Below, piece by piece: positions 1-8,731 of a stretch of 64,000 nucleotides of DNA (positions are counted from its first letter, which is position 1; every line of letters starts with the position of its first letter). This DNA comes from Pseudomonas grimontii (GTDB lineage Bacteria > Pseudomonadota > Gammaproteobacteria > Pseudomonadales > Pseudomonadaceae). The DNA is taken from assembly GCF_007858185.1 (NCBI RefSeq), contig NZ_VFES01000001.1, forward strand, positions 744,001 to 808,000. The letters run 5' to 3'. The translations under genes and the position numbers were made by a program. The notes beneath the pieces were generated by a model that did not search any database, was not told where the DNA came from, and worked only from the letters and a program-made list of their open reading frames with translations.

Positions 1-2307
1 GCCGCCCTGCACCATCGGGTGTTCCCAGGTGATGAACTGCATGTCTTCGCGGGACAGCGCCTGGTTACGGTCGTAGGTGATGGTCACGCCTTCGTCGTCG
101 CCCAGGGGGAAGCTGGCGTCGAGCATCTTCTCGCTCGGCTTGAGGATCAGCGCGTTTTCCGAATGGTCCTCGCTGTCGATGCCAAAGGCGTCGAACAGGG
201 TTTCCATGTAGATCGGCAGGGCGAACTGGTCGTCTTGCTCGAGGATGTCCTCCACCAGCGCATCGCCTTCACCGGCGCCGCCGGAGTTGAGCTCCAGCAA
301 GCGGTCGCGACCGGTGTGCAGTTCCTGTTCCAGGCGCTCGCGCTCGGCACGGGCTTCGTCGATCAGCGCTTGCCACTCGCTGTCGTCGGCATTTTCCAGC
401 AGTGGCAGCAGGCGCGGGCCGAACTGATGCTGCAAGGCGTTGCCGGTCGGGCAGGTATTGAGGAATGCGTTCAGCGCTTCGTGGTACCACTGGAACAGGC
501 GCTGTTGCGGGCTGGTTTCCAGGTACGGCACGTGCAGTTCGATCACATGCTTCTGGCCGATCCGGTCCAGACGGCCGATCCGCTGTTCCAGCAGGTCGGG
601 GTGGGACGGCAGGTCGAACAGCACCAGGTGGTGGGAGAACTGGAAGTTGCGGCCTTCACTGCCGATTTCCGAGCAAATCAGCACCTGGGCGCCGAATTCT
701 TCATCGGCGAAGTAAGCAGCGGCGCGGTCACGCTCGAGGATGTTCATGCCCTCATGGAACACCGTGGCCGGGATGCCGGAGCGTACGCGCAGGGCGTCTT
801 CCAGGTCCATGGCGGTTTCGGCGTGGGCGCAGATCACCAGGACCTTGGTGCGCTTGAGCATTTTCAGCTGGTCGATCAGCCACTCGACACGCGGGTCGAA
901 GCGCCACCAGCGGTTTTCTTCGTCGACGTCCGGTTGCGACTGGAAGCTGACTTCCGGGTACAGCTCGGCGTGTTCGCCCAGAGGCAACTCGAGGTATTCG
1001 TCCGGGTTCGGCAGCGGGTAGGCGTGCAGCTTACGCTCCGGGAAGCCCTGCACGGCGGCACGGGTGTTACGGAACAGCACGCGGCCGGTGCCGTGGCGGT
1101 CGAGCAGCTCACGCACCAGGCGCGCGCTGGCTTCGGCGTCGCCATCGTTGACGGCGGTCAGCAGCGCTTCGCCTTCGTTGCCGAGAAAACCTTGGATGGT
1201 CTTGTGCGCGGCGGGGGAGAGGCGGCCCTTGTCGAGCAGTTCCTGCACGGCTTCGGCCACCGGGCGATAGTTCTCGCTCTCGGCGCGGAAGGCGTGCAGG
1301 TCGTGAAAACGGTTCGGGTCCAGCAGGCGCAGGCGCGCGAAGTGGCTGTCCTGGCCCAGCTGTTCCGGGGTGGCGGTGAGCAGCAGCACACCGGGAATCA
1401 CTTCGGCAAGCTGCTCGACCAGCGCGTATTCCGGGCTGGCTTTTTCTTCATGCCAGACCAGGTGGTGAGCTTCGTCGACCACCATCAGGTCCCAGCCGGC
1501 GGCAAACAGCGCGTCCTGGGCCTTCTCATCGTCCACCAGCCATTCCAGCGCGACCAGGGCCAGTTGGGTGTCTTCGAACGGGTTGGCGGCATCGCTTTCG
1601 ATAAAGCGTTCTTCATCGAACAGCGCCACTTGCAGGTTGAAGCGGCGGCGCATTTCTACCAGCCACTGGTGCTGCAGGTTTTCCGGTACCAGGATCAGTA
1701 CGCGGTTGGCGCGGCCCGAGAGCAGTTGGCGATGGATTACCAGGCCGGCCTCGATGGTCTTGCCCAGGCCCACTTCGTCCGCCAGCAAGACCCGTGGTGC
1801 GATACGGTCAGCGACTTCACGGGCGATATGCAATTGGTGGGCAATAGGTTGCGCACGCACGCCGCCCAGGCCCCACAGCGAGGATTGCAATTGGCGGCTG
1901 GTGTGTTCCAGGGTGTGATAACGCAGCGAGAACCAGGCCAGCGGGTCGATCTGCCCGGCGAACAGACGGTCGCTGGCCAGGCGGAACTGGATAAAGTTGG
2001 AGAGTTGGGTTTCCGGCAGGGTGACCTGCTCGTTCTGCCCATTGAGGCCGTGGTAGACCAGCAGGCCGTCGACGTCGTCGACTTCCTGCACGGTCATTTT
2101 CCAGCCTTCGAAATGGGTGATGGAGTCACCCGGCGAGAACCTCACGCGGGTGAGGGGCGCATTCCGTAGCGCATACTGGCGGGTGTCGCCAGTGGCCGGA
2201 TAGAGCACGGTCAATAAGCGGCCGTCCTGTGCCAGAACGGTGCCTAACCCCAGCTCTGCTTCGCTGTCACTAATCCAGCGTTGCCCCGGTTGATACTGCT
2301 GCGCCAT
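1..2307 (-). CDS. rapA: RNA polymerase-associated ATPase RapA (3' end outside window)
   Basis: RapA (HepA) is a Swi2/Snf2-family ATPase that binds RNA polymerase and helps recycle it after transcription. The 769 codons present start with [20 protein letters not shown]. The Snf2 ATP-binding motif [13 protein letters not shown] lies near residues 176-188 and the DEAH box (VVDEAHHL) near 278-281. The C-terminal helicase lobe, with [15 protein letters not shown], is also visible. The family is about 950 residues long, so roughly 180 C-terminal residues lie beyond base 1. The reading frame is open to the window edge. The start is the ATG at 2305-2307, preceded by GGGAGTCAGG. It is transcribed divergently from the small gene at 2526. 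Confidence 0.96.
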   Translation of the reverse strand, partial: MAQQYQPGQRWISDSEAELGLGTVLAQDGRLLTVLYPATGDTRQYALRNAPLTRVRFSPGDSITHFEGWKMTVQEVDDVDGLLVYHGLNGQNEQVTLPETQLSNFIQFRLASDRLFAGQIDPLAWFSLRYHTLEHTSRQLQSSLWGLGGVRAQPIAHQLHIAREVADRIAPRVLLADEVGLGKTIEAGLVIHRQLLSGRANRVLILVPENLQHQWLVEMRRRFNLQVALFDEERFIESDAANPFEDTQLALVALEWLVDDEKAQDALFAAGWDLMVVDEAHHLVWHEEKASPEYALVEQLAEVIPGVLLLTATPEQLGQDSHFARLRLLDPNRFHDLHAFRAESENYRPVAEAVQELLDKGRLSPAAHKTIQGFLGNEGEALLTAVNDGDAEASARLVRELLDRHGTGRVLFRNTRAAVQGFPERKLHAYPLPNPDEYLELPLGEHAELYPEVSFQSQPDVDEENRWWRFDPRVEWLIDQLKMLKRTKVLVICAHAETAMDLEDALRVRSGIPATVFHEGMNILERDRAAAYFADEEFGAQVLICSEIGSEGRNFQFSHHLVLFDLPSHPDLLEQRIGRLDRIGQKHVIELHVPYLETSPQQRLFQWYHEALNAFLNTCPTGNALQHQFGPRLLPLLENADDSEWQALIDEARAERERLEQELHTGRDRLLELNSGGAGEGDALVEDILEQDDQFALPIYMETLFDAFGIDSEDHSENALILKPSEKMLDASFPLGDDEGVTITYDRNQALSREDMQFITWEHPMVQGG

Positions 2308-2525
2308 GCTGCCTGACTCCCGCCGTGAAAAAGCCGACTATGTTAACGGAACAAGGCCCCACGCCCAAGGACTCTGACAAAAACTACTCTGTTTGAGTGG
2401 CTGGGTGAGTGCGGAATCGACGGGTGGCGGGCACTTGTGAGTGTCGACTGGGTCACAGGTTGGCGAACCTGCGCTCAAGTCGCCACCCGGCCCGCCGACA
2501 GCCTGCTGACAGGAGAACAACTATC
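2308..2525. promoter_or_regulatory. divergent intergenic region rapA / small conserved gene
   Basis: This 218-base spacer must hold the promoters of rapA (leftward) and of the gene at 2526 (rightward). The only element I can point to with confidence is the AGGAGA ribosome binding site at 2511-2516 for the rightward gene. No clear operator or hairpin was seen. Confidence 0.5.
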
Positions 2526-2867
2526 ATGCTTCCACCTATGCTGCCCGTCAGCGTTGTACCGGTTACGTCGCAACTCGACCCGGTCCGCCAGAAACCCGAT
2601 ATTCCGCCTGTGGTCCCCGTGCAAGCGGGCTCCAACGAAAGCACCATCGACCTGAAAAAGGGCGATGCCGAGCAGTCGACCTTTTTGCTGCGCGAAGAGC
2701 AACGCCGCCAGCAGGAACAACAGAAACGCCGGCGCGAAGCCGATGAAGACCCGGACCAGCACTTGGCGATCCCGGGCGACATGCTCAATGCCGACAACAC
2801 CGTACCGGTCGTGCCGCTGATCGAAGACGCGCCGCGCCAGGGCTTGTGGGTGGACGTCGAGGTTTAA
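2526..2867 (+). CDS. conserved Pseudomonas hypothetical protein, 113 aa
   Basis: This is a small hydrophilic protein of unknown function starting MLPPMLPVSVVPV. From memory, a similar gene sits beside rapA in other pseudomonads (PA3307-like). The N-terminal third is rich in Pro and Val. The middle (about residues 50-80) is a highly charged Glu/Gln/Arg stretch (LREEQRRQQEQQKRRRE) likely to form a helix, and the tail is acidic. There is no signal peptide or membrane segment. The ATG at 2526 is chosen over an earlier in-frame start (2409) because AGGAGA at 2511-2516 stands at the right distance. Its TAA overlaps the stop of the convergent aminotransferase gene in a shared TTAA. Confidence 0.75.
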   Translation: MLPPMLPVSVVPVTSQLDPVRQKPDIPPVVPVQAGSNESTIDLKKGDAEQSTFLLREEQRRQQEQQKRRREADEDPDQHLAIPGDMLNADNTVPVVPLIEDAPRQGLWVDVEV

Positions 2868-4045
2868 CCACGCAGTTCCCGCAGGGCCTTCATCAGCAAC
2901 GCGATGTCGTGATCGTTGTTGAGCGGGCTGACGGAGATCCGCGCAATGCTGGTCAGGCCACGGGCCTGCATATCCAACGGGGTATAGGCCATGCCGTTGG
3001 CGCCGATATTGATCCGTTTCAACCCCAATTGCCGTTTGAGTTCGAAGGCATCCCAGCCGGCGAGGTTGAAGGCGATCAAGCCTGATTGAACCGTGCCCAG
3101 GTCATGCAGGGAAATACCCGCAATCTCACGCAATGCTTCGCGGATTCGCCTGCTGGTTTGCGTGACACTTTCCCACACACGCTCGATACCCAGCCGATTC
3201 ATCTCCTGCAGCGCATTGCCCAGGCCCGCCAACAGGGCAAAGGACACCTCGCTGGTTTCAAAGCGTCGGGCGTCGTTGCGCAGGTCGAAACCGTCGGCGG
3301 TCCAGGGGGCGGAAAACACGTCGCGTTGGGCAGGGTTCAGGTGCGGGAGGAAATCCGGCCGCACATACAGCAACGCTGTCCCCCGTGGCCCGCGCAGGTG
3401 CTTGCGACCGGCCGCTTTGAGCACATCGCACTGCAACGCCTGCACATCCACCGGCACCTGGCCGACGGCTTGGCCGGCGTCGATAAAGTAGGCGATAGCA
3501 TGACGCCTGGCCACTTCGCCGATGGCCTGGGCGGGGTTGATCAGGCCGCCGTTGGCGGGAAGCCAGGTGAGGTCGATCAGCTTTACGCTTGAATCGATCA
3601 TGGCTTCCAATGCCACGGGGCAAGCCGCGCCGGAGGCATCGCAGGGGATGACTTCCACCCGTGCGCCGGCTTGCACCGCCAACTCCATGCTCGCCAGATT
3701 GCCGCCCCATTCGTGGCGCCCTACTAGAATGCGATCACCCGGCTGCCACGGGCCGAGGGCCTGGAACGCCATGCTCCAGGCGGTCGAGCCGCTGCTGGCA
3801 AAGGCGATGGAAGTGGTGGGCGCGTTGAGCAACTGCCCGGCCGCGCGGCGGGCTTCTTCCACCCGCAACGCGCCCTGCTCGCCGGCCTCCATCGGGCCGT
3901 CGCGGGCTTCGCGTTGGAGTTGATCGATGATGGCATCGAGGGTTGCCTGGCTCGGCAAGGACGCACCGGCATGGTTGAAGTGCACGATGCCCGATTGGCA
4001 GCCAGGAGTACCCTCGCGCAGATGTTGCACTTCAAGCGGGCTCAC
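2864..4045 (-). CDS. aminotransferase class V-fold PLP-dependent enzyme
   Basis: This 393-residue PLP enzyme belongs to the NifS/SufS/isopenicillin-N-epimerase fold (class V). FNHAGASLPS near residue 23 is the typical N-terminal substrate region. YFIDAGQAVG places the cofactor Asp at about 189, and AAGRKHLRGPRG places the Schiff-base Lys at about 215. No catalytic Cys loop typical of a desulfurase is obvious, so a lyase, epimerase or aminotransferase acting on an amino compound is more likely than FeS assembly; the substrate cannot be told. Its ATG overlaps the stop of the RidA-family gene by four bases (ATGA), so the two are translationally coupled. Confidence 0.85.
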   Translation of the reverse strand: MSPLEVQHLREGTPGCQSGIVHFNHAGASLPSQATLDAIIDQLQREARDGPMEAGEQGALRVEEARRAAGQLLNAPTTSIAFASSGSTAWSMAFQALGPWQPGDRILVGRHEWGGNLASMELAVQAGARVEVIPCDASGAACPVALEAMIDSSVKLIDLTWLPANGGLINPAQAIGEVARRHAIAYFIDAGQAVGQVPVDVQALQCDVLKAAGRKHLRGPRGTALLYVRPDFLPHLNPAQRDVFSAPWTADGFDLRNDARRFETSEVSFALLAGLGNALQEMNRLGIERVWESVTQTSRRIREALREIAGISLHDLGTVQSGLIAFNLAGWDAFELKRQLGLKRINIGANGMAYTPLDMQARGLTSIARISVSPLNNDHDIALLMKALRELRG

Positions 4046-4512
4046 GGCTGCAACTCGAAAATCGCGTCAACCTCCACCGCCACGCCGGCCGGCAGACTGG
4101 AAACACCCACTGCTGTGCGCACATGACGGCCCTTTTCGCCGAGGGCATTCACCAGCAGGTTGGACGCCCCATTGGCCACCGCGCCCTGGCGCTGGAACTC
4201 GCCGCTGCTGGCGATAAACACCCCCAGGCGCAGGATGCGCACCAGGCGCGACAGGTCATCACCCAGGGCATCACTCAATTGTGCGAGCAAGCCCAGTGCA
4301 GCCAGCTCTGCTGCCTGGACACCTTCTTCCTCGCTGAGGGATTCGCCCAGGCGGCCCACATAGGCGGGCTTGCCGTCTATCAGCGGGATTTGCCCGGAGA
4401 TAAACAACTGGTTCTGGCTGACCACGTGGTTGATGTAGTTGGCAATCGGCTGGCTGGGAGATGGCAGCGTCAGGCCAAGGGCTTGCACGCGGTGGCGCAG
4501 GGAGTCGCTCAT
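4042..4512 (-). CDS. RidA family protein (enamine/imine deaminase type)
   Basis: This 156-residue protein has the YjgF/YER057c/UK114 fold: QNQLFISGQIP, GESLSEEEGVQAAELAALGLLAQL and VRTAVGVSSLPAGVAVEVDAIFEL. Classical RidA trimers hydrolyse reactive enamine or imine intermediates released by PLP enzymes. At 156 residues it is longer than archetypal RidA (about 128) and looks more like the YjgH/Rid4-7 type subgroups, in which the key Arg is often absent; here the position holds VEVDAIFEL. It is coupled by ATGA overlap to a PLP enzyme, which suggests a substrate or damage-control link. The ATG at 4510-4512 follows AAGAGGATTC. Confidence 0.85.
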   Translation of the reverse strand: MSDSLRHRVQALGLTLPSPSQPIANYINHVVSQNQLFISGQIPLIDGKPAYVGRLGESLSEEEGVQAAELAALGLLAQLSDALGDDLSRLVRILRLGVFIASSGEFQRQGAVANGASNLLVNALGEKGRHVRTAVGVSSLPAGVAVEVDAIFELQP

Positions 4513-4601
4513 GGTGAATCCTCTTGGTCAGGAGGTCTCAGCATGTGGGGCAGGGGGATTGTCGACAAACGGATAGATCTCATCCGACGTATCGAAATGA
4601 C

Positions 4602-5474
4602 TCACGTGTCGCTGCAGATGTCCTTCAACCACTCGCTGAAACACCGCGCGGCGTCACTGGCAGGGCCGTGCGGCGCAATTAACCAGTAGCCTATCTCGCT
4701 GTGATAGGGCGGCCAATCGAAGGCTTCCACCAGGCTGCCGTCCTCGAGCCTGCGTTGGATCAGGCGGTGACGGCCCATGGCAATGCCTTGGCCAGCCACA
4801 GCGGCTTCGACCACGATGTTGTAGTCGTGGAGCATGACGCGAGGGTGCTGCTTGAGGTCGATTTGATAATGACGAGACCAATCCGTCCACTCAAAAGGCC
4901 GGTGCGAAGTCGCCATCAACAGTGCGCCGTTGTGCGCTTGGCTGGCCTTGAACGCCGGGCTGCACACCGGTGAGATCACTTCCGGCATCAGTCGGGTGGC
5001 CTGCACGTCGGGCCAATCGCCTTTGCCGTAGCGAATGGCCAGGTCGACTTCAGCAGCGGCGACGTTGGCCAGTTGAATCGCCGGCAGCAACTCCACCTGA
5101 ATATGCGGATAGCGGTTGAGAAAACCGGCCAGGCGCGGCGCCAACCACAGGGTGGCGAAAGACGCCAGCAGGCCGACCCGTAACACCGTGGCGCTGGGCA
5201 GCACCCGTTGGGCGCGGGTCGCGGCGGCAATGGCGTCAAGGGCTGGACGGACTTCGTCGTAGTACTGTTGGCCGTCTGCCGTCAGATCGATCGCGCGGGT
5301 GCGTCGGATAAACAGTGGTTTACCCAGATGCTGTTCGAGCTTCTGCACCTGATGGCTCAGGGCGCTCTGGGTCACGGACAATTCCTGCGCTGCCTTGATA
5401 AAGCTCAAGTGCCGGGCCACGGCTTCAAAGGCGCGCAGGGCCAGCAACGGCGGAAGATCCTTGTGCAGTGCCAC
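4602..5474 (-). CDS. LysR family transcriptional regulator (GcvA-like)
   Basis: This 290-residue LTTR has an N-terminal winged helix-turn-helix (LPPLLALRAFEAVARHLSFIKAAQELSVTQSALSHQVQKLE, residues 8-50) and a periplasmic-binding-like effector domain. The LRAFEAVARH start and the late motif AVAGQGIAMGRHRLI are typical of the GcvA branch. It lies 89 bases upstream of the RidA and PLP-enzyme genes on the same strand, so it probably controls them. The effector is unknown. Transcription toward the 53-aa gene at 5604 starts from the opposite strand of the shared spacer. Confidence 0.88.
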   Translation of the reverse strand: MALHKDLPPLLALRAFEAVARHLSFIKAAQELSVTQSALSHQVQKLEQHLGKPLFIRRTRAIDLTADGQQYYDEVRPALDAIAAATRAQRVLPSATVLRVGLLASFATLWLAPRLAGFLNRYPHIQVELLPAIQLANVAAAEVDLAIRYGKGDWPDVQATRLMPEVISPVCSPAFKASQAHNGALLMATSHRPFEWTDWSRHYQIDLKQHPRVMLHDYNIVVEAAVAGQGIAMGRHRLIQRRLEDGSLVEAFDWPPYHSEIGYWLIAPHGPASDAARCFSEWLKDICSDT

Positions 5475-5603
5475 CTGAATGCGCTTCCTGGAGGGGGAAA
5501 TGCCGATTTTGGTCGACGGCCTGTCTTTTGTCGCGCGTTGATTTGCCGTCGGGCGCAGGAGCCCGCATTATTGAGCCTTACTCGCCACGACGTAAGCCAA
5601 GCC

Positions 5604-5765
5604 ATGAGTGATGACGACAAGCTGATCGACCTGAACGCCGAACGCGCCAAGCGGGTGCATGACCTTAATGACAAGCGCCTGAATGAAGTGCGCCAGGCGT
5701 TTGAACAGGCGATGCCGTTAGGCAAAGCCAAGAAAAAATCAAAGAACAAACCCAAAAAGCGTTAA
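5604..5765 (+). CDS. small basic conserved protein, 53 aa
   Basis: This is a 53-residue soluble protein beginning MSDDDKLIDLNAERAKRVHDLNDKRL. An acidic N-terminus is followed by a helical segment and a Lys-rich tail (KAKKKSKNKPKKR) that could bind nucleic acid. It resembles short hypothetical proteins annotated in many Pseudomonas genomes, but I know no function. The ATG at 5604 is taken because an acidic opening follows it directly; the upstream in-frame extension reads through the LysR promoter region and looks spurious. A strong hairpin follows the stop. Confidence 0.65.
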   Translation: MSDDDKLIDLNAERAKRVHDLNDKRLNEVRQAFEQAMPLGKAKKKSKNKPKKR

Positions 5766-5768
5766 AAC

Positions 5769-5792
5769 GACCTGCATCTATTGATGCAGGTC
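5769..5792 (+). terminator. 10-bp perfect hairpin downstream of the 53-aa gene
   Basis: GACCTGCATC and its exact reverse complement GATGCAGGTC flank a four-base TATT loop, three bases after the stop codon. The following bases (AGTTATTACCC) contain only a weak T-rich tract, so it is either a modest intrinsic terminator or an RNA 3'-end stabiliser. Confidence 0.6.
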
Positions 5793-5829
5793 AGTTATTA
5801 CCCTTCTTTACGCCCCGTTGCGGGCGACA

Positions 5830-5843
5830 TTGATCCCCGTCAA
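5830..5843 (+). promoter_or_regulatory. Anr/FNR-type box upstream of ccoM
   Basis: TTGATCCCCGTCAA matches the FNR/Anr consensus TTGAT-N4-ATCAA at nine of ten specified positions. Its centre (5836.5) would put a class II start site (-41.5) near 5878, which is 31 bases before the ccoM ATG. A TTAACT hexamer at 5865-5870 is at a fitting -10 position. The box implies induction at low oxygen. Confidence 0.75.
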
Positions 5844-5908
5844 TTTTTCAATCCGCCTTCTCCATTAACTTAGCCCTATCGCAACAAGGCAAGTGCAGGA
5901 GGCCGGTC

Positions 5909-6025
5909 ATGTTTATAGATAATGTGGTATTCGCCGGAGTGCTGACTGTAGGCCTCATGGTGCTGTTTTTTGTAGGGTTTGGATTTTTTATCTGGAAAGA
6001 CGCAAACAAGCGTAAAAAACCTTAG
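5909..6025 (+). CDS. ccoM: cbb3-type cytochrome c oxidase small subunit CcoM, 38 aa
   Basis: This single-span membrane peptide starts MFIDNVVFAGVLTVG. Residues 5-28 form a hydrophobic helix rich in Val, Leu, Gly and Phe, followed by the basic tail WKDANKRKKP. Sequence and length match CcoM, the small subunit found in the Pseudomonas stutzeri cbb3 oxidase, which lies apart from the ccoNOQP operon (recalled from the literature). The ATG at 5909 follows AGGAGG (5896-5902), a strong ribosome binding site. The Anr box at 5830-5843 fits a subunit of a microaerobic oxidase, and a strong terminator follows at 6061. Confidence 0.85.
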   Translation: MFIDNVVFAGVLTVGLMVLFFVGFGFFIWKDANKRKKP

Positions 6026-6060
6026 GTCTTTCCGGGTTACATGAGCACGCAAGGCATTTT

Positions 6061-6086
6061 GGGCGACTTCGGTCGCCCTTTTTTTT
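6061..6086 (+). terminator. intrinsic terminator of ccoM
   Basis: A GGGCGAC stem, TTCG tetraloop and GTCGCCC are followed by eight T residues. This is a textbook rho-independent terminator in the ccoM direction. Confidence 0.92.
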
Positions 6087-6123
6087 GCCTGGTATTTAAT
6101 GAAGTCGGTTAATTCTGATCCAT

Positions 6124-6163
6124 AAAAAAAGGTGCGGTCCTCACAGAGGCCGCACCTTTTTTT
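6124..6163. terminator. bidirectional terminator, mainly for the phosphate transporter
   Basis: The arms GGTGCGG and CCGCACC (6131-6156, with one G-U-type mismatch higher in the stem) are flanked by seven A on the left and seven T on the right. The hairpin can therefore end transcripts from both strands. It lies 14 bases past the leftward phosphate transporter stop. Confidence 0.88.
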
Positions 6164-6176
6164 CAGCGCCTTGCTA

Positions 6177-7653
6177 TCAGTTGCCCAGTGCCTTGGAGGC
6201 CAGCCAGAACAATCCGGCCGAAAGGCCTACGGTCGCAGGCAGCGTCAACACCCAAGCCATCAGGATGGTCTTGACCGTGCCACCTTGCAGACCGCTTTTG
6301 TTGGCGACCATGGTGCCCGCTACGCCGGAAGACAGCACATGGGTAGTGGAGACCGGCAGGGCGAAGATATTGGCAAAGCCAATCATGGTGGCGGTGGTGA
6401 TCTGTGCCGACATGCCCTGGGCGTAGGTCATGCCCTGCTTGCCGATCTTCTCACCGATAGTCAGTACCACACGCTTCCAACCCACCATGGTGCCCAGGCC
6501 CAGGGCCAGTGCGACCGCGAGGATCACCCAGAACGGCGCGTACTCGGTGGTGGCGGTCAGGTCTTTGCGCAGCTTGTCGAGGTCGGACTTCTCACGCGCT
6601 TCCAGGCCCGGCAACTTGCCGACTTTTTTCGCGGTGTCGTCCAGGCACAGCAAGTAGCGACGCACTTCGATGCGGTGATCGGCGCTCAGCGAATGGTAGT
6701 CGGAGACGCCTTTCAAGGTATCCAGCAAGGCATTGATGGTGGGCTCGGTCTGCTGCGGATTGCAGCGGAACTTGCCTGGCAGGTCGTCTTTCACGCTTTT
6801 ACCCAGGGCCAGGAACTCTCCCAGGGTCTCGTGGTTGCGCTGGTAGAACTGGTTAAGGTGCAACGTGGCGTCGCGGGTGCGCTCGATCTGGTAGGTGGTG
6901 CTGCCCAGGTCAAGTACGAACTGCGCCGGCACGATACCGATCAGCACCAGCATGATCAGGCCGATGCCTTTCTGGCCATCGTTGGAGCCGTGCACGAAAC
7001 TCACGGCCATGGCCGAAATCACCAGGACCAGGCGGTTCCAGAACGGTGGGTGCTTTTTGTCGTCGAGCTTGCGGCGCTGGTCCGGGGTCTTGTGCATCTT
7101 CGACAGCGGGCGCCACCATTTCAGGCCGATCAGCACCAGGGCTGCGACCAGGAAGCCGGCTATGGGCGAGAACACCAGGGATGCGCCGATATCGACGGCC
7201 TTCTGCCAGTTCACGCCGTCAGCCAGGGGGGATGTCGTTGATCAGGGCATTGGCCAGGCCGACACCGAGGATCGAACCGATCAGCGTGTGGGAGCTGGAC
7301 GCGGGGATACCGAAGTACCAGGTGCCCAGATTCCAGGTGATCGCTGCGGCTAACAACGAGAAGACCATCGCCAAACCATGGCCGGTGTTCACATTGATCA
7401 GCAACTCCACGGGCAGCAAGTGCACGATGGCGTAGGCAACACCGACACCGCCGAGCAACACGCCGAGGAAGTTGAACACCCCGGAGAAGAACACGGCCAG
7501 ATGCGGCGGCATGGCTTTGGTATAGATGACTGTGGCCACCGCGTTAGCGGTGTCATGAAAGCCATTGATGAACTCGAAGGCGAGGACAAAGGCCAGGGCG
7601 AGCAACAGGCTCACTAGAACCCAAGCATCCAGTCCGCTGAATAAATCGATCAT
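6177..7653 (-). pseudogene. PiT-family inorganic phosphate transporter, single frameshift
   Basis: The gene encodes a low-affinity phosphate/cation symporter of the PiT (PitA) family, but it is read in two frames. Residues 1-144 (start 7653) contain the N-terminal signature [22 protein letters not shown] and end IPPG-stop at 7219. The remainder is open from the MNWQKAVDIG region (7214) to 6177, with the second signature (ALGLGTMVGWKRVV, GFANIFALPVSTTHVL). Removing one base from the G6 tract at 7226-7231 restores [12 protein letters not shown] and one frame of 491 codons, the usual family length. This may be a real recent mutation or a homopolymer sequencing error; everything else looks intact. 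Terminator at 6124-6163. Confidence 0.85.
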
Positions 7654-7965
7654 GAAGGTTTTCTGACCCGGTCGTAAGGGGGCGCGATTATGCCAGAAAA
7701 CCTCGCTAATCGATGCACTAGCTGCTCATCGGTAACAATCTTCATTGAATCGGCATGGGCGAAAGCTGGCTATCCCAGGGTTTTCGGGGCTTTGGCAAGT
7801 CTTTGATTTATAAAGTGCAGGGCTGAAAAGACACGGTTTTGTCACCCAATCGTCATACTTGAAACATTTGTATGAAATTTTACAGGTGATGGTGGGATTC
7901 AGGTCGCCTGGAAGCTGGCTAAGTGGCAGCATTCCAGACGGGACCCTGGGCTCAATCCGAAACGC
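7654..7965. other. intergenic stretch, no gene seen
   Basis: About 310 bases between the transporter start and the end of the leftward 66-aa gene. It is AT-richer than its surroundings and should hold the transporter promoter. TTGTCAC-N4-TCGTCAT at 7839-7856 has the 11-base period of a Pho box but matches only loosely. No open frame here has coding character. Confidence 0.4.
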
Positions 7966-8166
7966 TTATGGCTCTTCGGCCTTGAGCTCCTGTTCAATCT
8001 TTTGGATTTCCTGGGCAAATGCCTGGTCGAGCAGGCTGGCTCGCTTGCGCCATGGTTTGCGTTCAGGTTCAGGCTGGGCGGCGTAGGTGGTGACTTCTCC
8101 GCCGTAAACATCCTTGTAACGTTGTTCCTGGCGCTCAAGTTCCGCGCGCAGTTCATCTTTCGTCAC
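7966..8166 (-). CDS. small conserved hypothetical protein, 66 aa
   Basis: This is a charged soluble peptide, [24 protein letters not shown] onward, with a central Pro/Arg segment ([11 protein letters not shown]) and a C-terminal helix ending [11 protein letters not shown]. It resembles short uncharacterised Pseudomonas proteins. I take GTG at 8164-8166 as start: AGGT stands 6-7 bases before it, and the sequence upstream of it loses charge and looks non-coding. Domain and function are not recognised. Confidence 0.6.
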   Translation of the reverse strand: MTKDELRAELERQEQRYKDVYGGEVTTYAAQPEPERKPWRKRASLLDQAFAQEIQKIEQELKAEEP

Positions 8167-8603
8167 ATTGTTACCTAATTGAGTTGAGTGTAAATACGTA
8201 GCAGCGTTATGCCTGAATACTGTCCTCGGGCTGTTCCAAATTGAACCCATGAAGTGTTCAAGTTTGAAATAGAAACGAGAGGCCACTGTTGTGGCAGTCA
8301 TTCCAGGCAGGTAGTTGCGACCGTCCATGCACGGCCTGTGCATGGTTTTGCGAGATCCGGCCCCGATAATGAAACCGGGTTGACCTCCGCATAGGGTGCA
8401 TTATAGCGGCGCATTTGAATAACACTATCGGCATAAAGTTAAAAAGCGTCAACTTTGTGTGAGCGTTTTGTTACACGGACACGTCAGTATTTGCTGAAAT
8501 TCTGGCGTCATAAACTCAACAAGGGATCAGGCCATTTAAATGACCGCCTTAACTTTGCCAGGGCACATGATCGTGAGACCGGCGGCGCAGATACGGCGCC
8601 AAA
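8167..8603. other. intergenic stretch between the 66-aa gene and the pcaR operators
   Basis: About 440 bases with no credible open frame. The right half is AT-rich (around 8400-8475) and could carry promoters for the leftward small gene. No hairpin with a T tract, repeat family member or RNA gene was recognised. Confidence 0.4.
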
Positions 8604-8637
8604 TTGCGATAATCGCATGATTGTCCGATAATCGCCC
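8604..8637 (+). promoter_or_regulatory. paired PcaR boxes upstream of pcaR
   Basis: Two copies of the PcaR core CGATAATCGC stand in tandem: TTGCGATAATCGCAT (8604-8618) and TGTCCGATAATCGCCC (8622-8637). The known PcaR recognition sequence in P. putida is GTTCGATAATCGCAC (from memory). They lie about 95-130 bases before the pcaR start and suggest autoregulation. Confidence 0.75.
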
Positions 8638-8731
8638 GATGTTGCTGGGCCTGCCTTGTGCATCACGGCCGGCGCGGCTTGTAATTGCCGCCCAATCCCC
8701 TGCGGTTGACAATAAGAGAAAGGAACCTGGC

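Noticed and set aside
19-2169. 716-codon plus-strand open frame
   Set aside because: It is antisense to rapA; the minus strand carries Snf2 ATPase motifs, and long mirror frames are usual in GC-rich DNA.
2338-2520. 60-codon minus-strand frame in the rapA spacer
   Set aside because: No ribosome binding site, no recognised similarity, and it lies across the divergent promoter region.
7839-7856. Pho-box-like direct repeat TTGTCAC-N4-TCGTCAT
   Set aside because: Only five of seven matches in each half, oriented away from the phosphate transporter and about 190 bases from its start.
8167-8343. Longer start (ATG at 8343) for the 66-aa gene
   Set aside because: The added 59 residues look non-coding and have no ribosome binding site, while the GTG at 8166 has one.
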